Shown: piece by piece, positions 17,160 through 27,706 of the stretch
Layout of the letters: every line of letters begins with the position of its first letter
Numbering within the stretch: position 1 is the first letter of the stretch
Origin: Micromonospora coriariae
Lineage (GTDB): Bacteria > Actinomycetota > Actinomycetes > Mycobacteriales > Micromonosporaceae
Direction: 5' to 3'
NCBI RefSeq assembly: GCF_900091455.1
Contig: NZ_LT607412.1
Coordinates: 2,170,001 to 2,234,000, forward strand
Length of the DNA: 64,000 nucleotides
Notes under the pieces: generated by a model
Database searches by the model: none
Seen by the model: only the letters and a program-made list of their open reading frames with translations
Told to the model about the DNA's origin: nothing
Made by a program: the position numbers and the translations under genes

Positions 17160-18323
17160 TCAGGCGAAGGCCGAGACCCCGGTGAGCCGCTGTCCGACGA
17201 CCAACTGGTGGATCTCCGAGGTGCCCTCGTACGTCAGCACGCTCTCCAGGTTGTTCGCGTGCCGCATCACCGGGTACTCGCCGGAGACGCCGTTGGCGCC
17301 GAGGATGGTGCGACACTGCCGGGCGATGGCCAGGGCCTCCCGCACGTTGTTCAGCTTGCCCACGCTGACCTGTTCGGGCCGCAGCCGGCCGGCGTCGGCG
17401 AGCCGGCCCAGGTGCAGCGCGAGCAGTTGCCCCTTCACCAGCTCGACGGCCATGTCGGCGAGCTTCGCCTGGGTGAGCTGGAAACCGGCCAACGGGCGAC
17501 CGAACTGGGTGCGCGTGGTGGCGTACGCCAACGCCGTCTCCAGGCAGTCCCGGGCAGCGCCGACCGAGCCCCACACGATGCCGTACCGGGCTTCGGTGAG
17601 GCAGCTCAGCGGGGCCTTGAGCCCGACCGCCTCGGGCAGTTGGGCGTCCGCCGGGAGCCGGACGTCGTCCAGCACGATCTCGCCGGTCACCGACGCCCGC
17701 AGCGACATCTTGCGGCGGATCTCGCGGGCCGCGACACCGGGCGTGTCCATCGGTACGGCGAAACCTCGCACGCCGGCGTCGGTGCGCGCCCAGATCACCG
17801 CGACGTCGGCGATCGGCGCGTTGGTGATCCACATCTTGCCGCCGGTGAGCACCCAGTCGTCGCCGTCGCGGCGGGCCCGGGTGGTCATCGACGCCGGGTC
17901 GGAGCCGTGGTCCGGCTCGGTCAGGCCGAAGCAGCCGATCGCCTCACCGGTCGCCATCGACGGCAGCCAGCGCTGCTTCTGCTCCTCGCTGCCGTAGCGC
18001 CAGATGGCGTACATGGCCAGGGAGCCCTGCACGGAGACCAGGGAGCGGACGCCGGAGTCGCCGGCCTCCAGCTCCTGGCAGGCCAACCCGTACGCGACCG
18101 CGGAGGCGCCGGCGCAGCCGTACCCGGTCAGGTGCATGCCGAGCAGCCCGAGCTTGCCGAACTCCCGGGCCAGCTCACGGGCCGGCACCCGGCCCTCCTC
18201 GTACCAGTCGGCGACGTGCGGGCGCACCCGGTCGTCGATGAGCTGGCGTACGACGTCGCGGATCTGCCGCTCCTCGGCGGTGAGCGACGGGTCCAGGTCG
18301 AGCAGGTCCAGTGGAGCGGTCAT
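17160..18323 (-). CDS. acyl-CoA dehydrogenase, glutaryl-CoA dehydrogenase-like
   Basis: A 387-residue flavoprotein of the acyl-CoA dehydrogenase family. The FAD/substrate motifs CFGLTEPDHGSDP and KMWITNAPIADVAVIWA and the catalytic Glu in LTYEGTSEIHQL are present. The pattern (SLVSVQGSLAMYAIWRYGSEEQKQRWLP and YPVMRHANNLESVLTYEGT) fits glutaryl-CoA dehydrogenases, which oxidise and decarboxylate glutaryl-CoA in lysine and tryptophan breakdown. No other gene of that route is nearby, so the substrate is inferred. The ATG at 18323 is chosen for the AAGGTGG upstream; a GTG three codons earlier is possible. Confidence 0.88.
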   Translation of the reverse strand: MTAPLDLLDLDPSLTAEERQIRDVVRQLIDDRVRPHVADWYEEGRVPARELAREFGKLGLLGMHLTGYGCAGASAVAYGLACQELEAGDSGVRSLVSVQGSLAMYAIWRYGSEEQKQRWLPSMATGEAIGCFGLTEPDHGSDPASMTTRARRDGDDWVLTGGKMWITNAPIADVAVIWARTDAGVRGFAVPMDTPGVAAREIRRKMSLRASVTGEIVLDDVRLPADAQLPEAVGLKAPLSCLTEARYGIVWGSVGAARDCLETALAYATTRTQFGRPLAGFQLTQAKLADMAVELVKGQLLALHLGRLADAGRLRPEQVSVGKLNNVREALAIARQCRTILGANGVSGEYPVMRHANNLESVLTYEGTSEIHQLVVGQRLTGVSAFA

Positions 18324-18367
18324 GGACGCCACCTTAACGAAGACTCAGGCCGATGGGTGCGGACGCG

Positions 18368-18673
18368 TCATTCGATCGGCTCGGAGAGCACCAGCACCCG
18401 GGCGTGGATCTGGTTGCGCTGCTGCAGGGCGGCGCGCAGGGCCCGGTGCAGCCCGTCCTCCAGGTAGAGCCCGCCGTTCCACTGCACCACGTGCGGAAAG
18501 AGGTCGCCGTAGAAGGTGGAGTCCTCGGCGAGGAGCTTGTCGAGCGCCAGCTCACGCTTGGTGGTGATCAACTGATCCAGGCGCAGGGGTCGCGGCGGGA
18601 TCTCCGCCCACTGCTTGAGCGTCAGGTTGTGCTCCGGATAGGGACGCCCGTCCCGGACCGCTCTGAAGATCAC
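18368..18673 (-). CDS. small conserved protein with ParB-like DGxHR motif
   Basis: A 101-residue protein. It begins with a GTG (VIFRAVRDGRPYPEH) preceded by GGGGAGGGGAG; the frame is open further upstream in Arg-rich sequence that looks non-coding. Conserved-looking parts are RLDQLITTKRELALDKLLAE, and LYLEDGLHRALRAAL near the end. The DGLHR stretch resembles the DGxHR signature of ParB/sulfiredoxin-type folds. I recall close homologues across Streptomyces and relatives, sometimes labelled as antitoxins without proof. No toxin partner is adjacent. Function unknown. Confidence 0.7.
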   Translation of the reverse strand: MIFRAVRDGRPYPEHNLTLKQWAEIPPRPLRLDQLITTKRELALDKLLAEDSTFYGDLFPHVVQWNGGLYLEDGLHRALRAALQQRNQIHARVLVLSEPIE

Positions 18674-18861
18674 GACGGCACGCTCCCCTCCCCGTGGCCG
18701 AGCCGACCGGCGGCGCCGAGCCGGGTCGCGGCGGGCACCGCGCGGCGCGGCACCGATGACGCGTGCCAGCCTAGCCGCCCAGCGCACCCCACGTTCTGCT
18801 CCCTGATGTCAGTTTCGCTACCGCTCGTCCGATCCTCAACCGGACGAACGGGACGCCGCAC

Positions 18862-19464
18862 TCAACTCCACCGACCGCGCCGTACCACCTCGTCCACCGG
18901 ACGACGACCTCGGCGCAGCGACGGTGACCTATGGTCGGGTGCGCGGTAACCGATTGTGATGGCTCCGACGGGTCGATGGTCCGCCGGCACGCCGAACGCG
19001 TCCCGGTAGGCGACCAGCCGCTGCGGCGGGATGCCGAAGAAACACGCACCCAGCCCCTCGTCCACCGCGGTGAGCAACATCAGCAGCGCGGCGAACCCGG
19101 CGTCCACGTACCAGTAGGGCACCGGCCAGCGGTCAGTGGACAGGTCCGTCCAGCCCTTGTCCGGCTCCGCGTACCGCTGGAGGTAGGCCGACTCGTTGGC
19201 GTGCGGCACCACGATCAGCGGTGCCCGGCGCATCCCGGCCAGCCAACGCTCGCGCCCGCCGCCGTCCGGGGTGGTGGCGGCCCAGAACCGCTCCCGGTCG
19301 GCCGCCTCCTCCAGCACCAGGAAGCCCCAGCCCTGCGCGAACCCGGCCGACGGGGCGCGTACGGCGTGGTCGAGCAGCCGGTCCACCACGTCGGGCGGGA
19401 CCGGGCGGTCCGGGTCGTAGTTGCGCACCATGCGTCGACGCCTGACGACCTCGGCGAACTCCAT
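18862..19464 (-). CDS. nitroreductase family protein
   Basis: A 200-residue FMN-binding nitroreductase-fold protein. It starts MEFAEVVRRRRMVRNYDPD, with RRMVRNY as the typical flavin-contact segment, followed by VRAPSAGFAQGWGFLVLE and, later, GLGACFFGIPPQRLVAYRDA and HRPVGAITIGY. The reducible substrate is unknown. The ATG has GGGGAGGTG upstream. It begins 25 bp after the aldose epimerase stop on the same strand and may be cotranscribed with it. Confidence 0.9.
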   Translation of the reverse strand: MEFAEVVRRRRMVRNYDPDRPVPPDVVDRLLDHAVRAPSAGFAQGWGFLVLEEAADRERFWAATTPDGGGRERWLAGMRRAPLIVVPHANESAYLQRYAEPDKGWTDLSTDRWPVPYWYVDAGFAALLMLLTAVDEGLGACFFGIPPQRLVAYRDAFGVPADHRPVGAITIGYRAPDHRSPSLRRGRRPVDEVVRRGRWS

Positions 19465-19488
19465 CCCGCACCTCCCCGCCGGCCCGGC

Positions 19489-20418
19489 TCAAGCCCCGGG
19501 GCGGATGCCCCAGGCGCCCCGCCAGGTCGCGCCGGGCTTGAGCGTGAGTAGGTCCTTGCCCGAGCGGAACGCGTCCGGCGGGCAGGTCATCGGCTCGATA
19601 GCCACCGAACGACGGTGCCGTTCGCCGGTGAGCGCGTCCCCGGTGAACACCTGCCACCAGCCGAACTCCTGGTCCGCCCAGATGCGCACGCCGGACGAGC
19701 CGTCCGGCGCGGCAAGGCTGACCGACGAGCCGCCGTCGGCGTCGGCGATCACCTGGCCGAAGCAGAGGTCCAGCTGGGCACGGCCGATCCGGCGGGGGCT
19801 GGTCCAGTCGTACTCGGTACCCGCCACCGGGGTGGCGCCGACCGGCAGCAGACGCCCGTCCACCAGCAGCCGGGTACGCGTCGGCAGCCGCATGACCAGG
19901 TCGTCCACCGCGACGCCCGGCAGTTGCAGGTACGGGTGCACGGAGAAGCCGAACGGCGCCACCGCACCGCCGGTGTTTGTCACCTCGTGCTCGGCGCGCA
20001 GCCCGGCCGGGCCGACGCTCCACCGGCTGCGCAGCCGCAGCGGCCACGGGTAACCGGGCTGCGGCGGCAGGTCGTAGCCGACCGTCACCGCGTCCGCCGA
20101 CTGCTCCAACAGCTGCCACGGCACCCAGTTGACCAGCCCGTGGATGGCCACGTGCCGCTGCGGCTCGGTCAGCGGGAGCTGGTGCGTCCGGTCCCCGAAG
20201 GAGTAGCGGCCGTCGCGGATCCGGTTCGGCCAGGGCGCCAGCACCTGCCCGGCGCAGCCGGGGCAGACCTCGTCGGTCTGGTACCCGTCGACCAGGTCGA
20301 CCCCGTCGTGCCGGTACGTGCGCAGCCCGCCGCCCACCTCCACGATGACGGCCTCGTGGCCGGCGGCGGAGATGGTCCACTGGGCGCCGGAGAAGGGGCG
20401 CTGGTCGGGGCTGTCCAT
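19489..20418 (-). CDS. aldose 1-epimerase family protein
   Basis: A 309-residue galactose-mutarotase-fold enzyme interconverting sugar anomers. Markers are APWPNRIRDGRYSF at 60-80, HGLVNWVPW with the first catalytic His, GFSVHPYLQL with the second His, and AIEPMTCPPDAF carrying the predicted catalytic Glu. It lies in a run of minus-strand genes with 18 bp between its start and the end of the MFS gene, suggesting one transcript (pdxH-MFS-epimerase-nitroreductase). Sugar specificity cannot be read. Confidence 0.9.
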   Translation of the reverse strand: MDSPDQRPFSGAQWTISAAGHEAVIVEVGGGLRTYRHDGVDLVDGYQTDEVCPGCAGQVLAPWPNRIRDGRYSFGDRTHQLPLTEPQRHVAIHGLVNWVPWQLLEQSADAVTVGYDLPPQPGYPWPLRLRSRWSVGPAGLRAEHEVTNTGGAVAPFGFSVHPYLQLPGVAVDDLVMRLPTRTRLLVDGRLLPVGATPVAGTEYDWTSPRRIGRAQLDLCFGQVIADADGGSSVSLAAPDGSSGVRIWADQEFGWWQVFTGDALTGERHRRSVAIEPMTCPPDAFRSGKDLLTLKPGATWRGAWGIRPGA

Positions 20419-20436
20419 GCCGGCGACCCTAACCGG

Positions 20437-21735
20437 TCACGTCCGGTCGCCGCTCGACGCCGCCGCCCGGTACCGCAGCAGCGCCGGGAAGGCTGCCGCC
20501 AGCACGACCACGAGCACCGCCGAGGCCAACCCGCCGGCCACCCAGGCCACCCCACCGCCGAACCCGGCGGCCATCGTGCCGGCCCGCAGGTCGCCCAGTC
20601 GCGGGCCGCCGGCCACCACCACCGTGTTCACCCCCTGCAACCGGCCGCGCATCCGATCCGGTGCGTAGATCAGCAGCATCGACTGGCGCAGCACCGAGCT
20701 GACCAGGTCGGCGGCGCCGGCCACGGCCAGCAGGGCGATCATCAGCCAGAGCTGACGGGCCAGGCCGGCCGCCGCGATCGCCACCCCCCAGCCGACCACG
20801 GCCAGCACCAGACCTAGCCCCTGCCGGCGAAGCCGGCCGATCCAGCCGGAGGTGAGCCCGCCGATCATCGAGCCGATCGCGATGGCGCTGTAGAGCCAGC
20901 CGACCGCGGCGGGATTGCCGAACCGCTCGGTGGCGATCTCCGGGAAGAGCGCGCGGGGCATGGCCAGGATCATCGCGATCAGGTCCACCCCGAACGAGAG
21001 CAACAGCACCGGCGTGGTGGCCAGGTACCGGAACCCGTCGATGACGCTGCTCAGGCCGGCCCGACGCGGACCGTTCTCGGCCGCCGGGTCCGGTTCGGGT
21101 GGCATCGCCGGCAACCGCCACGTCGCCCAGAACGAGGCGCCGAAGAGCACCGCGTCCACCGCGTACGCGATCGGCAGTCCCACATCGGTCCGCCAGATGG
21201 CGAAGATCAGCCCGGCGGCGAGCGGTCCGAAGACCGAGGTGGCCGTGAAGGTGGTGAAGTTCAACGTGCTCGCGGCCGGTACCAGCTCGTCCGGGACCAA
21301 CCGGGGCAGGATCGCGCTCCGGGTCGGCGAGGTGATCGCGAAGGCGGTCGACTGCAACGCCACGAGCAGCAGTAGGAGCAGCGGGCTGCCCAGCCCGAGC
21401 AGAGCGTGCGCCAGCAGCGCCACCGTCGATGCCCAGAGCAGCACCCCGCCGCCGAGCAGCACCCGGCGCCGGTCCCGGGCGTCGGCGACCGCACCGCCCC
21501 ACAGGCCGAACACCAGCAGCGGCAGGAAACCCGCAACACCGAGCAGGCCTACCCAGAACGATCCCTTGGTCAGCCCGAACATCTCCACCGGCACGGCCAC
21601 CGCTGTGAACTGGAAGCCGAACATCGCCACGCTGTTGCCGAACCACACCCGCCGGTACGCCGGCACGCGAAGCGGACGCAGATCGATCGCCCAGCGGCGC
21701 GCACCACGCGGCCGGGCCTCCTGCACACCGGTCAC
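20437..21735 (-). CDS. MFS transporter, exporter type
   Basis: A 432-residue major facilitator protein with 12 predicted membrane segments and the loop 2-3 motif GLWGGAVADARDRRRVLL. It resembles the EntS/multidrug-exporter branch (MFS_3). The GTG start overlaps the pdxH stop (GTGA), so the two are translationally coupled, though no functional link to vitamin B6 is evident. The substrate is unknown. Confidence 0.88.
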   Translation of the reverse strand: MTGVQEARPRGARRWAIDLRPLRVPAYRRVWFGNSVAMFGFQFTAVAVPVEMFGLTKGSFWVGLLGVAGFLPLLVFGLWGGAVADARDRRRVLLGGGVLLWASTVALLAHALLGLGSPLLLLLLVALQSTAFAITSPTRSAILPRLVPDELVPAASTLNFTTFTATSVFGPLAAGLIFAIWRTDVGLPIAYAVDAVLFGASFWATWRLPAMPPEPDPAAENGPRRAGLSSVIDGFRYLATTPVLLLSFGVDLIAMILAMPRALFPEIATERFGNPAAVGWLYSAIAIGSMIGGLTSGWIGRLRRQGLGLVLAVVGWGVAIAAAGLARQLWLMIALLAVAGAADLVSSVLRQSMLLIYAPDRMRGRLQGVNTVVVAGGPRLGDLRAGTMAAGFGGGVAWVAGGLASAVLVVVLAAAFPALLRYRAAASSGDRT

Positions 21736-22391
21736 GGTGCCAACCGCTCGACGGTCCAGACGCCCTCGTCGAGCAGGCGGAAACGCAACCGGTCATGCAA
21801 CCGACCGGCCCGGCCCTGCCAGAACTCCACAGTGTCGGGCCGGACCCGCAGCCCACCCCAGTGCGGCGGGGTCGGGATCACCGGCTCGCCGTCGAACCGC
21901 TCGGCAGCCGCCCGGTAGCTCTCCTCCAGCGCCGCCCGATCCGGCACCACCTGGGACTGGGGGCTGGCCCAGGCGCCCAGCTGGGAGCCGCGCGGGCGGC
22001 TGGCGAAGTACGCCTCGGCCACCGCACTGTCGACCGGGGCGACGCGGCCGGTGACCACCACCTGACGCTGCATCGGGAACCACGGGAAGACCAGGCTGGC
22101 GTACGGGTTCGCCGACGCCTCGACACCCTTGCGCGACAGGTGGTTGGTGAAGAAGACGAAGCCGTCCGGGTCGTACCCCTTCAGCAGGACGGTCCGCCCG
22201 CTCGGCCGGCCGGTGGCGTCGGCGGTGCCCACCACCATCGCGTTGGGTTCGGGTAGCCCGAAGGCCACCGCGTCGGCGAACCAGCTGTCGAACTGGGTGT
22301 GCCAGTCGGCGGCCAGGTCAGCCTCGGTCAGGCCCAGGTCCGCGGCGTACTCGTTACGCATCGCGGCCGGGGCGGGTGTGTCGCCCGTCAC
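21732..22391 (-). CDS. pdxH: pyridoxamine 5'-phosphate oxidase
   Basis: A 219-residue FMN enzyme oxidising pyridoxine or pyridoxamine 5'-phosphate to pyridoxal 5'-phosphate. Family signatures are RTVLLKGYDPDGFVFFTNH, FPWFPMQRQVVVTGRV, SRPRGSQLGAWASPQS and, at the end, EFWQGRAGRLHDR. Length and motif order match the family. The GTG at 22391 is chosen because AAGGAG lies 10 bp upstream. It leads a short operon with the MFS gene and is divergent from citrate synthase. Confidence 0.95.
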   Translation of the reverse strand: MTGDTPAPAAMRNEYAADLGLTEADLAADWHTQFDSWFADAVAFGLPEPNAMVVGTADATGRPSGRTVLLKGYDPDGFVFFTNHLSRKGVEASANPYASLVFPWFPMQRQVVVTGRVAPVDSAVAEAYFASRPRGSQLGAWASPQSQVVPDRAALEESYRAAAERFDGEPVIPTPPHWGGLRVRPDTVEFWQGRAGRLHDRLRFRLLDEGVWTVERLAP

Positions 22392-22641
22392 GTTCCCACT
22401 CCTTCTCGGCGGCCCCGCCAGCGCCCTCCCGCGCTGGCCAGCACGCACCGCCCAGTCTCACCGAGCGGCGCGGGAAATGCGCGTGCGGGGATGTCGTGTG
22501 CAGCACAGTGGCAGCGGGTCGCGTATCCAGTTACTCAGCAGGCAAGATGTTCCGAACACATCCCTGAGGGTCGCCTGAGGCGCTCGGCCGACCGGGCCGA
22601 ATGAGCTGACCGGGCGCACCGACCAGATGCAGGAGAGCGAC

Positions 22642-23748
22642 ATGGCCGATTTCAAACCCGGGCTGGAGGGCGTAGTCGCCTTCGAGACCGAGATCGCCGA
22701 ACCAGACCGTGAGGGTGGCGCGCTGCGCTATCGCGGGGTCGACATCGAGGATCTGATCGGCCAGGTCTCGTTCGGCAACGTGTGGGCGCTGCTGGTCGAC
22801 GGCCGGTTCGGGCCGGGCCTGCCGCCGGCGGAGCCGTTCCCGGTGCCGGTGCACTCCGGCGACATCCGCGTCGACGTGCAGTCCGCGGTCGCCATGCTGG
22901 CCCCGTACTGGGGGCTGAGCCAGCTGCTGGACATCTCCGACGAGCAGGCCCGCGAGGACCTCGCCCGGGTCTCGGTGACCGCGCTCTCCTTCGTCGCCCA
23001 GTCCGCCCGGGGCCTCGGCCTGCCGGCGGTGCCGCAGAAGGAGATCGACAAGGCGCAGACCATCGTCGAGCGGTTCATGAAGCGCTGGCGGGGCGAGCCC
23101 GACCCGCGGCACGTCAAGGCCGTCGACGCGTACTTCATCTCGGCCGCCGAGCACGGCCTGAACGCCTCCACCTTCACCGCCCGCATCGTCGCCTCCACCG
23201 GGGCGGACGCGGCGGCCTGCATCTCCTCCGGCATCGGCGCCCTCTCCGGCCCGCTGCACGGCGGCGCCCCGTCCCGGGTGCTCAGCATGCTGGAGGCGGT
23301 GGAGCGCAGCGGGGACGCCGAGGGCTACGTCAAGGGCGTGCTGGACCGCGGCGAGCGGCTGATGGGCTTCGGCCACCGGGTCTACCGCGCGGAGGACCCC
23401 CGCGCCCGAGTGCTCCGGCGTACCGCCAAGGAGTTGGGCGCCCCGCGCTTCGAGATCGCCGAGGCACTGGAGAAGGCGGCGCTGGCCGAGCTGCAGGCCC
23501 GCCGCCCGGACCGGGTGCTGGCGACCAACGTCGAGTTCTGGTCGGCCGTGGTGCTGGACTTCGCCGAGGTGCCGGCGCACATGTTCACCTCGATGTTCAC
23601 CTGCGCCCGGATGGGCGGCTGGAGCGCGCACATCCTGGAGCAGAAGCGCCTGCAGCGGCTGGTCCGCCCGTCTGCCCGCTACATCGGCCCGGCCAGCCGC
23701 AAGCCCAGCGACGTCGAAGGCTGGAGCGCCATCCCCCACGGCGTCTGA
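22642..23748 (+). CDS. citrate synthase 2
   Basis: A 368-residue citrate synthase of the short actinobacterial/archaeal class, condensing oxaloacetate and acetyl-CoA. Catalytic residues are in GPLHGGAPSRVL (His), MGFGHRVYRAEDPRA (His and Arg) and, near the end, the Asp of VEFWSAVVLDFA. The ATG at 22642 is chosen because AGGAGAG stands just before it; an ATG five codons earlier lacks such a site. It is monocistronic and followed at once by a palindromic repeat that may serve as its terminator. Confidence 0.93.
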   Translation: MADFKPGLEGVVAFETEIAEPDREGGALRYRGVDIEDLIGQVSFGNVWALLVDGRFGPGLPPAEPFPVPVHSGDIRVDVQSAVAMLAPYWGLSQLLDISDEQAREDLARVSVTALSFVAQSARGLGLPAVPQKEIDKAQTIVERFMKRWRGEPDPRHVKAVDAYFISAAEHGLNASTFTARIVASTGADAAACISSGIGALSGPLHGGAPSRVLSMLEAVERSGDAEGYVKGVLDRGERLMGFGHRVYRAEDPRARVLRRTAKELGAPRFEIAEALEKAALAELQARRPDRVLATNVEFWSAVVLDFAEVPAHMFTSMFTCARMGGWSAHILEQKRLQRLVRPSARYIGPASRKPSDVEGWSAIPHGV

Positions 23749-23750
23749 TC

Positions 23751-25146
<1,396 letters not shown>

Positions 25147-25331
25147 CGATCGTCACGGTCGGTGTCCATCAGGGCCCCGGCGGACACCGACCGTGATCAT
25201 CGTTGCAGCTCAGTCGCGACATGCGGGGTGTCGCTTCCCCCACCCCGAGACAGATGCGCGTACGGTGGTCCGAGACGCCTGGGTGGCCGACTCGTGGCGT
25301 GCGGCCAGCGAAGCGGGACGGAGGCAACGCT

Positions 25332-26411
25332 ATGCGCCCAGTACGCTTCGTCGCCCTCTCCGAGGACGGCCATGCTCTGGTTCTCGCCGACGAGGTCGGG
25401 CGGCTGCTCGCCCTGCCGATCGACGACCGGATCGCCGGCGCACTGCACGCCGAGCCGGGTGCTCCGCCGCTCCCGGTGGCGCCGACCGCCGCCGACCCGG
25501 TTCCCTCACTGTCCCCCCGGGACATTCAGGCCCGCATTCGCTCCGGCGAGTCCGCCGAGGACGTCGCCCGGATCGCCGGGGTGCCGGTCGACCGGGTCCT
25601 GCGCTACGCCGGCCCGGTGCTCCAGGAGCGGGCGATGCTCGCCCAGCACGCCCGCCGCACCCGGCTCAAGGGTGCGGAGAAGCCCACCCCGCTGGCCGAG
25701 GTGGTCAACGGCCGGTTGAGCCAGCACGGCATCGACACCGAGAAGATCTCCTGGGACGCGTACCGCCGCGACGACGGCACCTGGCGGATCATCGCCACCT
25801 GGCCGTCCGGCAAGGCCACCGCGCAGGCGATCTGGGATCTCGACAAGACCCGGCAGGCGGTCACTCCGCACGACGACATGGCGCAGTACCTGTGCGCCGA
25901 GCGGCCCACGCCGATCCTCGGCCAGGAGCCGGCGCCGGAGCGGGGCGGGCACGCCCTGCCCGGTCCGTCGCGCGGCGAGCCGAGTCGCGGTGGGCACGGC
26001 TTGCCGGCGGCTTCCGAGCACCCGCGTCCGGGCCGGGACCCGATCCGGGCCGGGCGGGACGCACTGCTCGCCTCGCTGGACCGCCCGCTCGGCGCCTCGT
26101 CGGGCCGCGGCCTGGAGCCGCGTACCCCGGCTGCCCTCGCCGGGTCGGACGCGCCCCGGCAGCGGCCGGTCGGTGGTGGCGCCGCGGCGCTGCTCGGCGG
26201 CGGCCAGGGGTCGGCCTTCGACGACGACTCGGACGCGCCCAAGGAGGTGCCGGCCGTGCCGTCGCTGGCGGTGCTGCGGCCCCGCCGGACGGGCGCCGCG
26301 GCGGCTGCCGGCGGCGAGTCCACCGATGCCAACGGCAAGCCGCGCAAGCGGCTGCCGAGCTGGGACGACGTGCTCTTCGGCAGCGGTCCGGCCGCGCGCG
26401 AGTCCTCCTGA
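25332..26411 (+). CDS. sepH: cell division regulator SepH (DUF3071)
   Basis: A 359-residue protein matching actinobacterial SepH, which binds FtsZ and promotes its assembly at division septa. The N-terminal DUF3071 domain starts MRPVRFVALSEDGHALVL and includes an HTH-like stretch (IRSGESAEDVARIAGVPVDR, about 65-85) and SWDAYRRDDGTWRIIATW. The C-terminal half is low-complexity and disordered, ending KRLPSWDDVLFG, the usual conserved tail. The ATG has GGAGG 7 bp upstream. Own transcript, closed by a hairpin at 26418-26452. Confidence 0.93.
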   Translation: MRPVRFVALSEDGHALVLADEVGRLLALPIDDRIAGALHAEPGAPPLPVAPTAADPVPSLSPRDIQARIRSGESAEDVARIAGVPVDRVLRYAGPVLQERAMLAQHARRTRLKGAEKPTPLAEVVNGRLSQHGIDTEKISWDAYRRDDGTWRIIATWPSGKATAQAIWDLDKTRQAVTPHDDMAQYLCAERPTPILGQEPAPERGGHALPGPSRGEPSRGGHGLPAASEHPRPGRDPIRAGRDALLASLDRPLGASSGRGLEPRTPAALAGSDAPRQRPVGGGAAALLGGGQGSAFDDDSDAPKEVPAVPSLAVLRPRRTGAAAAAGGESTDANGKPRKRLPSWDDVLFGSGPAARESS

Positions 26412-26417
26412 CGCTTC

Positions 26418-26452
26418 GCGTTGACGGGTGGCGGTTCGCCGCCCGTCAGCGC
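26418..26452 (+). terminator. hairpin terminator of sepH
   Basis: A 16-bp stem (26418-26433 with 26437-26452) with a 3-base loop; on the plus-strand RNA two pairs are G-U, so it is complete in that direction. It starts 7 bp after the sepH stop and lies between convergent genes. Confidence 0.7.
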
Positions 26453-26507
26453 GAGGCACGCTTACCCCGCAAGGTGCGTCCGCCGGGTGGCGGTGGCGCG
26501 GGCTGAG

Positions 26508-27086
26508 TCAGAGCGGCCAGGCGGCGAGGCGGTCGTAGCGCGGCACGGGGCCGAGGTGGCTGCGGACCAGCAGCAGCTCGGTCGCCGCCCACTGCGGGCC
26601 CTGGTAGTCGTCCAGGGTGGCCCGGTCGGCGTCAACGTCAGCCACGTCCACCCGGTCGCCGGGCCGAGCGACGGTCAGGTGCGGGCGGAACGGCTTGTCG
26701 TCGTGCGGCAGCCGCGCGTGCCGCAGCCGGGACCGGATCAGTCGCGCCAGTACGTGCAGCGCCTCGACGTCACCCTGGAGATCCACCCACAGCACGGTGA
26801 ACCGCCCCTGACCGAACCGGCCACCCCCGCCGAGGCTCAGCCGGGGCGAGGCGTCCCGGCCGTCCCGGAACCACTCGGCGGCCAGCCCGAGCGCGCTCTC
26901 CACCTCGACCAGCCGGGACGTCTCGACGTCACCGAGGAAGGCCAGGGTGAGGTGCAGGTGGGCCGGGTCGGCGAGCCGGACATTGGTGCCGGCCGCCGCT
27001 GCCGCCCCGACCCGCAGTCCGGCGACCTGCGCGCCGAGGTGGGTGACGGCTTCGATGGGCGGATAGACCGCAACGAATAGCCGCAA
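26508..27086 (-). CDS. thpR: RNA 2',3'-cyclic phosphodiesterase / 2'-5' RNA ligase
   Basis: A 192-residue 2H-phosphoesterase. The two HxTx motifs are HLTLAF (about 46) and HLTVAR (about 134), at the usual spacing. Family members hydrolyse RNA 2',3'-cyclic phosphates and can form 2'-5' bonds; the cellular role is unclear. The start appears to be a TTG at 27086 with only a weak ribosome binding site, consistent with coupling to the upstream gene that ends 11 bp before it. Confidence 0.88.
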   Translation of the reverse strand: MRLFVAVYPPIEAVTHLGAQVAGLRVGAAAAAGTNVRLADPAHLHLTLAFLGDVETSRLVEVESALGLAAEWFRDGRDASPRLSLGGGGRFGQGRFTVLWVDLQGDVEALHVLARLIRSRLRHARLPHDDKPFRPHLTVARPGDRVDVADVDADRATLDDYQGPQWAATELLLVRSHLGPVPRYDRLAAWPL

Positions 27087-27097
27087 CCGTCGACCGC

Positions 27098-27607
27098 TCA
27101 GCGGTGCTGCTGCCGGTGCCCGGCCCGGGCCGCCGGCAGGGCCAGCCCGGCGGCGTGCAGCACGCCTTCCACCCGCACCCGCTCGATCTCCTGGTCGACG
27201 CCGCTCAGCTCGGCGAGGTGTTCGGTGACGCCGAGGGCTCGGCAGGCCAGTCGGAGCCGGTCGTCGTACGCCTGGACCACCGCGCCGTGCCAGACCATCG
27301 ACCGGCCGGTGCCGCCGAGCCGCTGGCCGCCGAGCCGCCGCAGATCGGCGGCGAGCTGTTCCAGGGGCCGCCGATCGGTGCGGTCGAACTCGCTGAGGTC
27401 GATGTCCCGAGTCAGGGCGTCGGCCTCGATGGCGCGGTCGAGACGGGCGATGGTGCGTCGTTCCCGTCGGCGCTCACGCCACTCCGACCAGCCACAGACC
27501 ACCCGATCCAGAATCTCGTCGGCACAGAAGAGCAGGGCGAACGCCGCCGGAAGGCTGGCCACGGCGAGGAACGCCAGGGCCAGCATCAGCGCACGTCCGA
27601 CTCCCAC
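27098..27607 (-). CDS. hypothetical protein with N-terminal membrane helix
   Basis: A 169-residue protein. One hydrophobic helix (ALMLALAFLAVASLPAAFALL, residues 6-26) is followed by a charged cytoplasmic domain rich in Arg, Glu and Leu, including WREHR-like repeats of basic residues near 42-52 and helical segments. It is probably a membrane-anchored helical protein conserved in actinobacteria; I do not recognise a named family. GTG at 27607; an ATG seven codons later is an alternative. It precedes thpR in an apparent operon. Confidence 0.65.
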   Translation of the reverse strand: MGVGRALMLALAFLAVASLPAAFALLFCADEILDRVVCGWSEWRERRRERRTIARLDRAIEADALTRDIDLSEFDRTDRRPLEQLAADLRRLGGQRLGGTGRSMVWHGAVVQAYDDRLRLACRALGVTEHLAELSGVDQEIERVRVEGVLHAAGLALPAARAGHRQQHR

Positions 27608-27706
27608 GTATCGACGCTAAGCCCCGTCGTGCCGGCCCGCCACCTGATTGGCCGCATCCGCGCCATCCGCTCAACAGGACGCGCTCACGGGCCCCGGAGC
27701 GACAAC

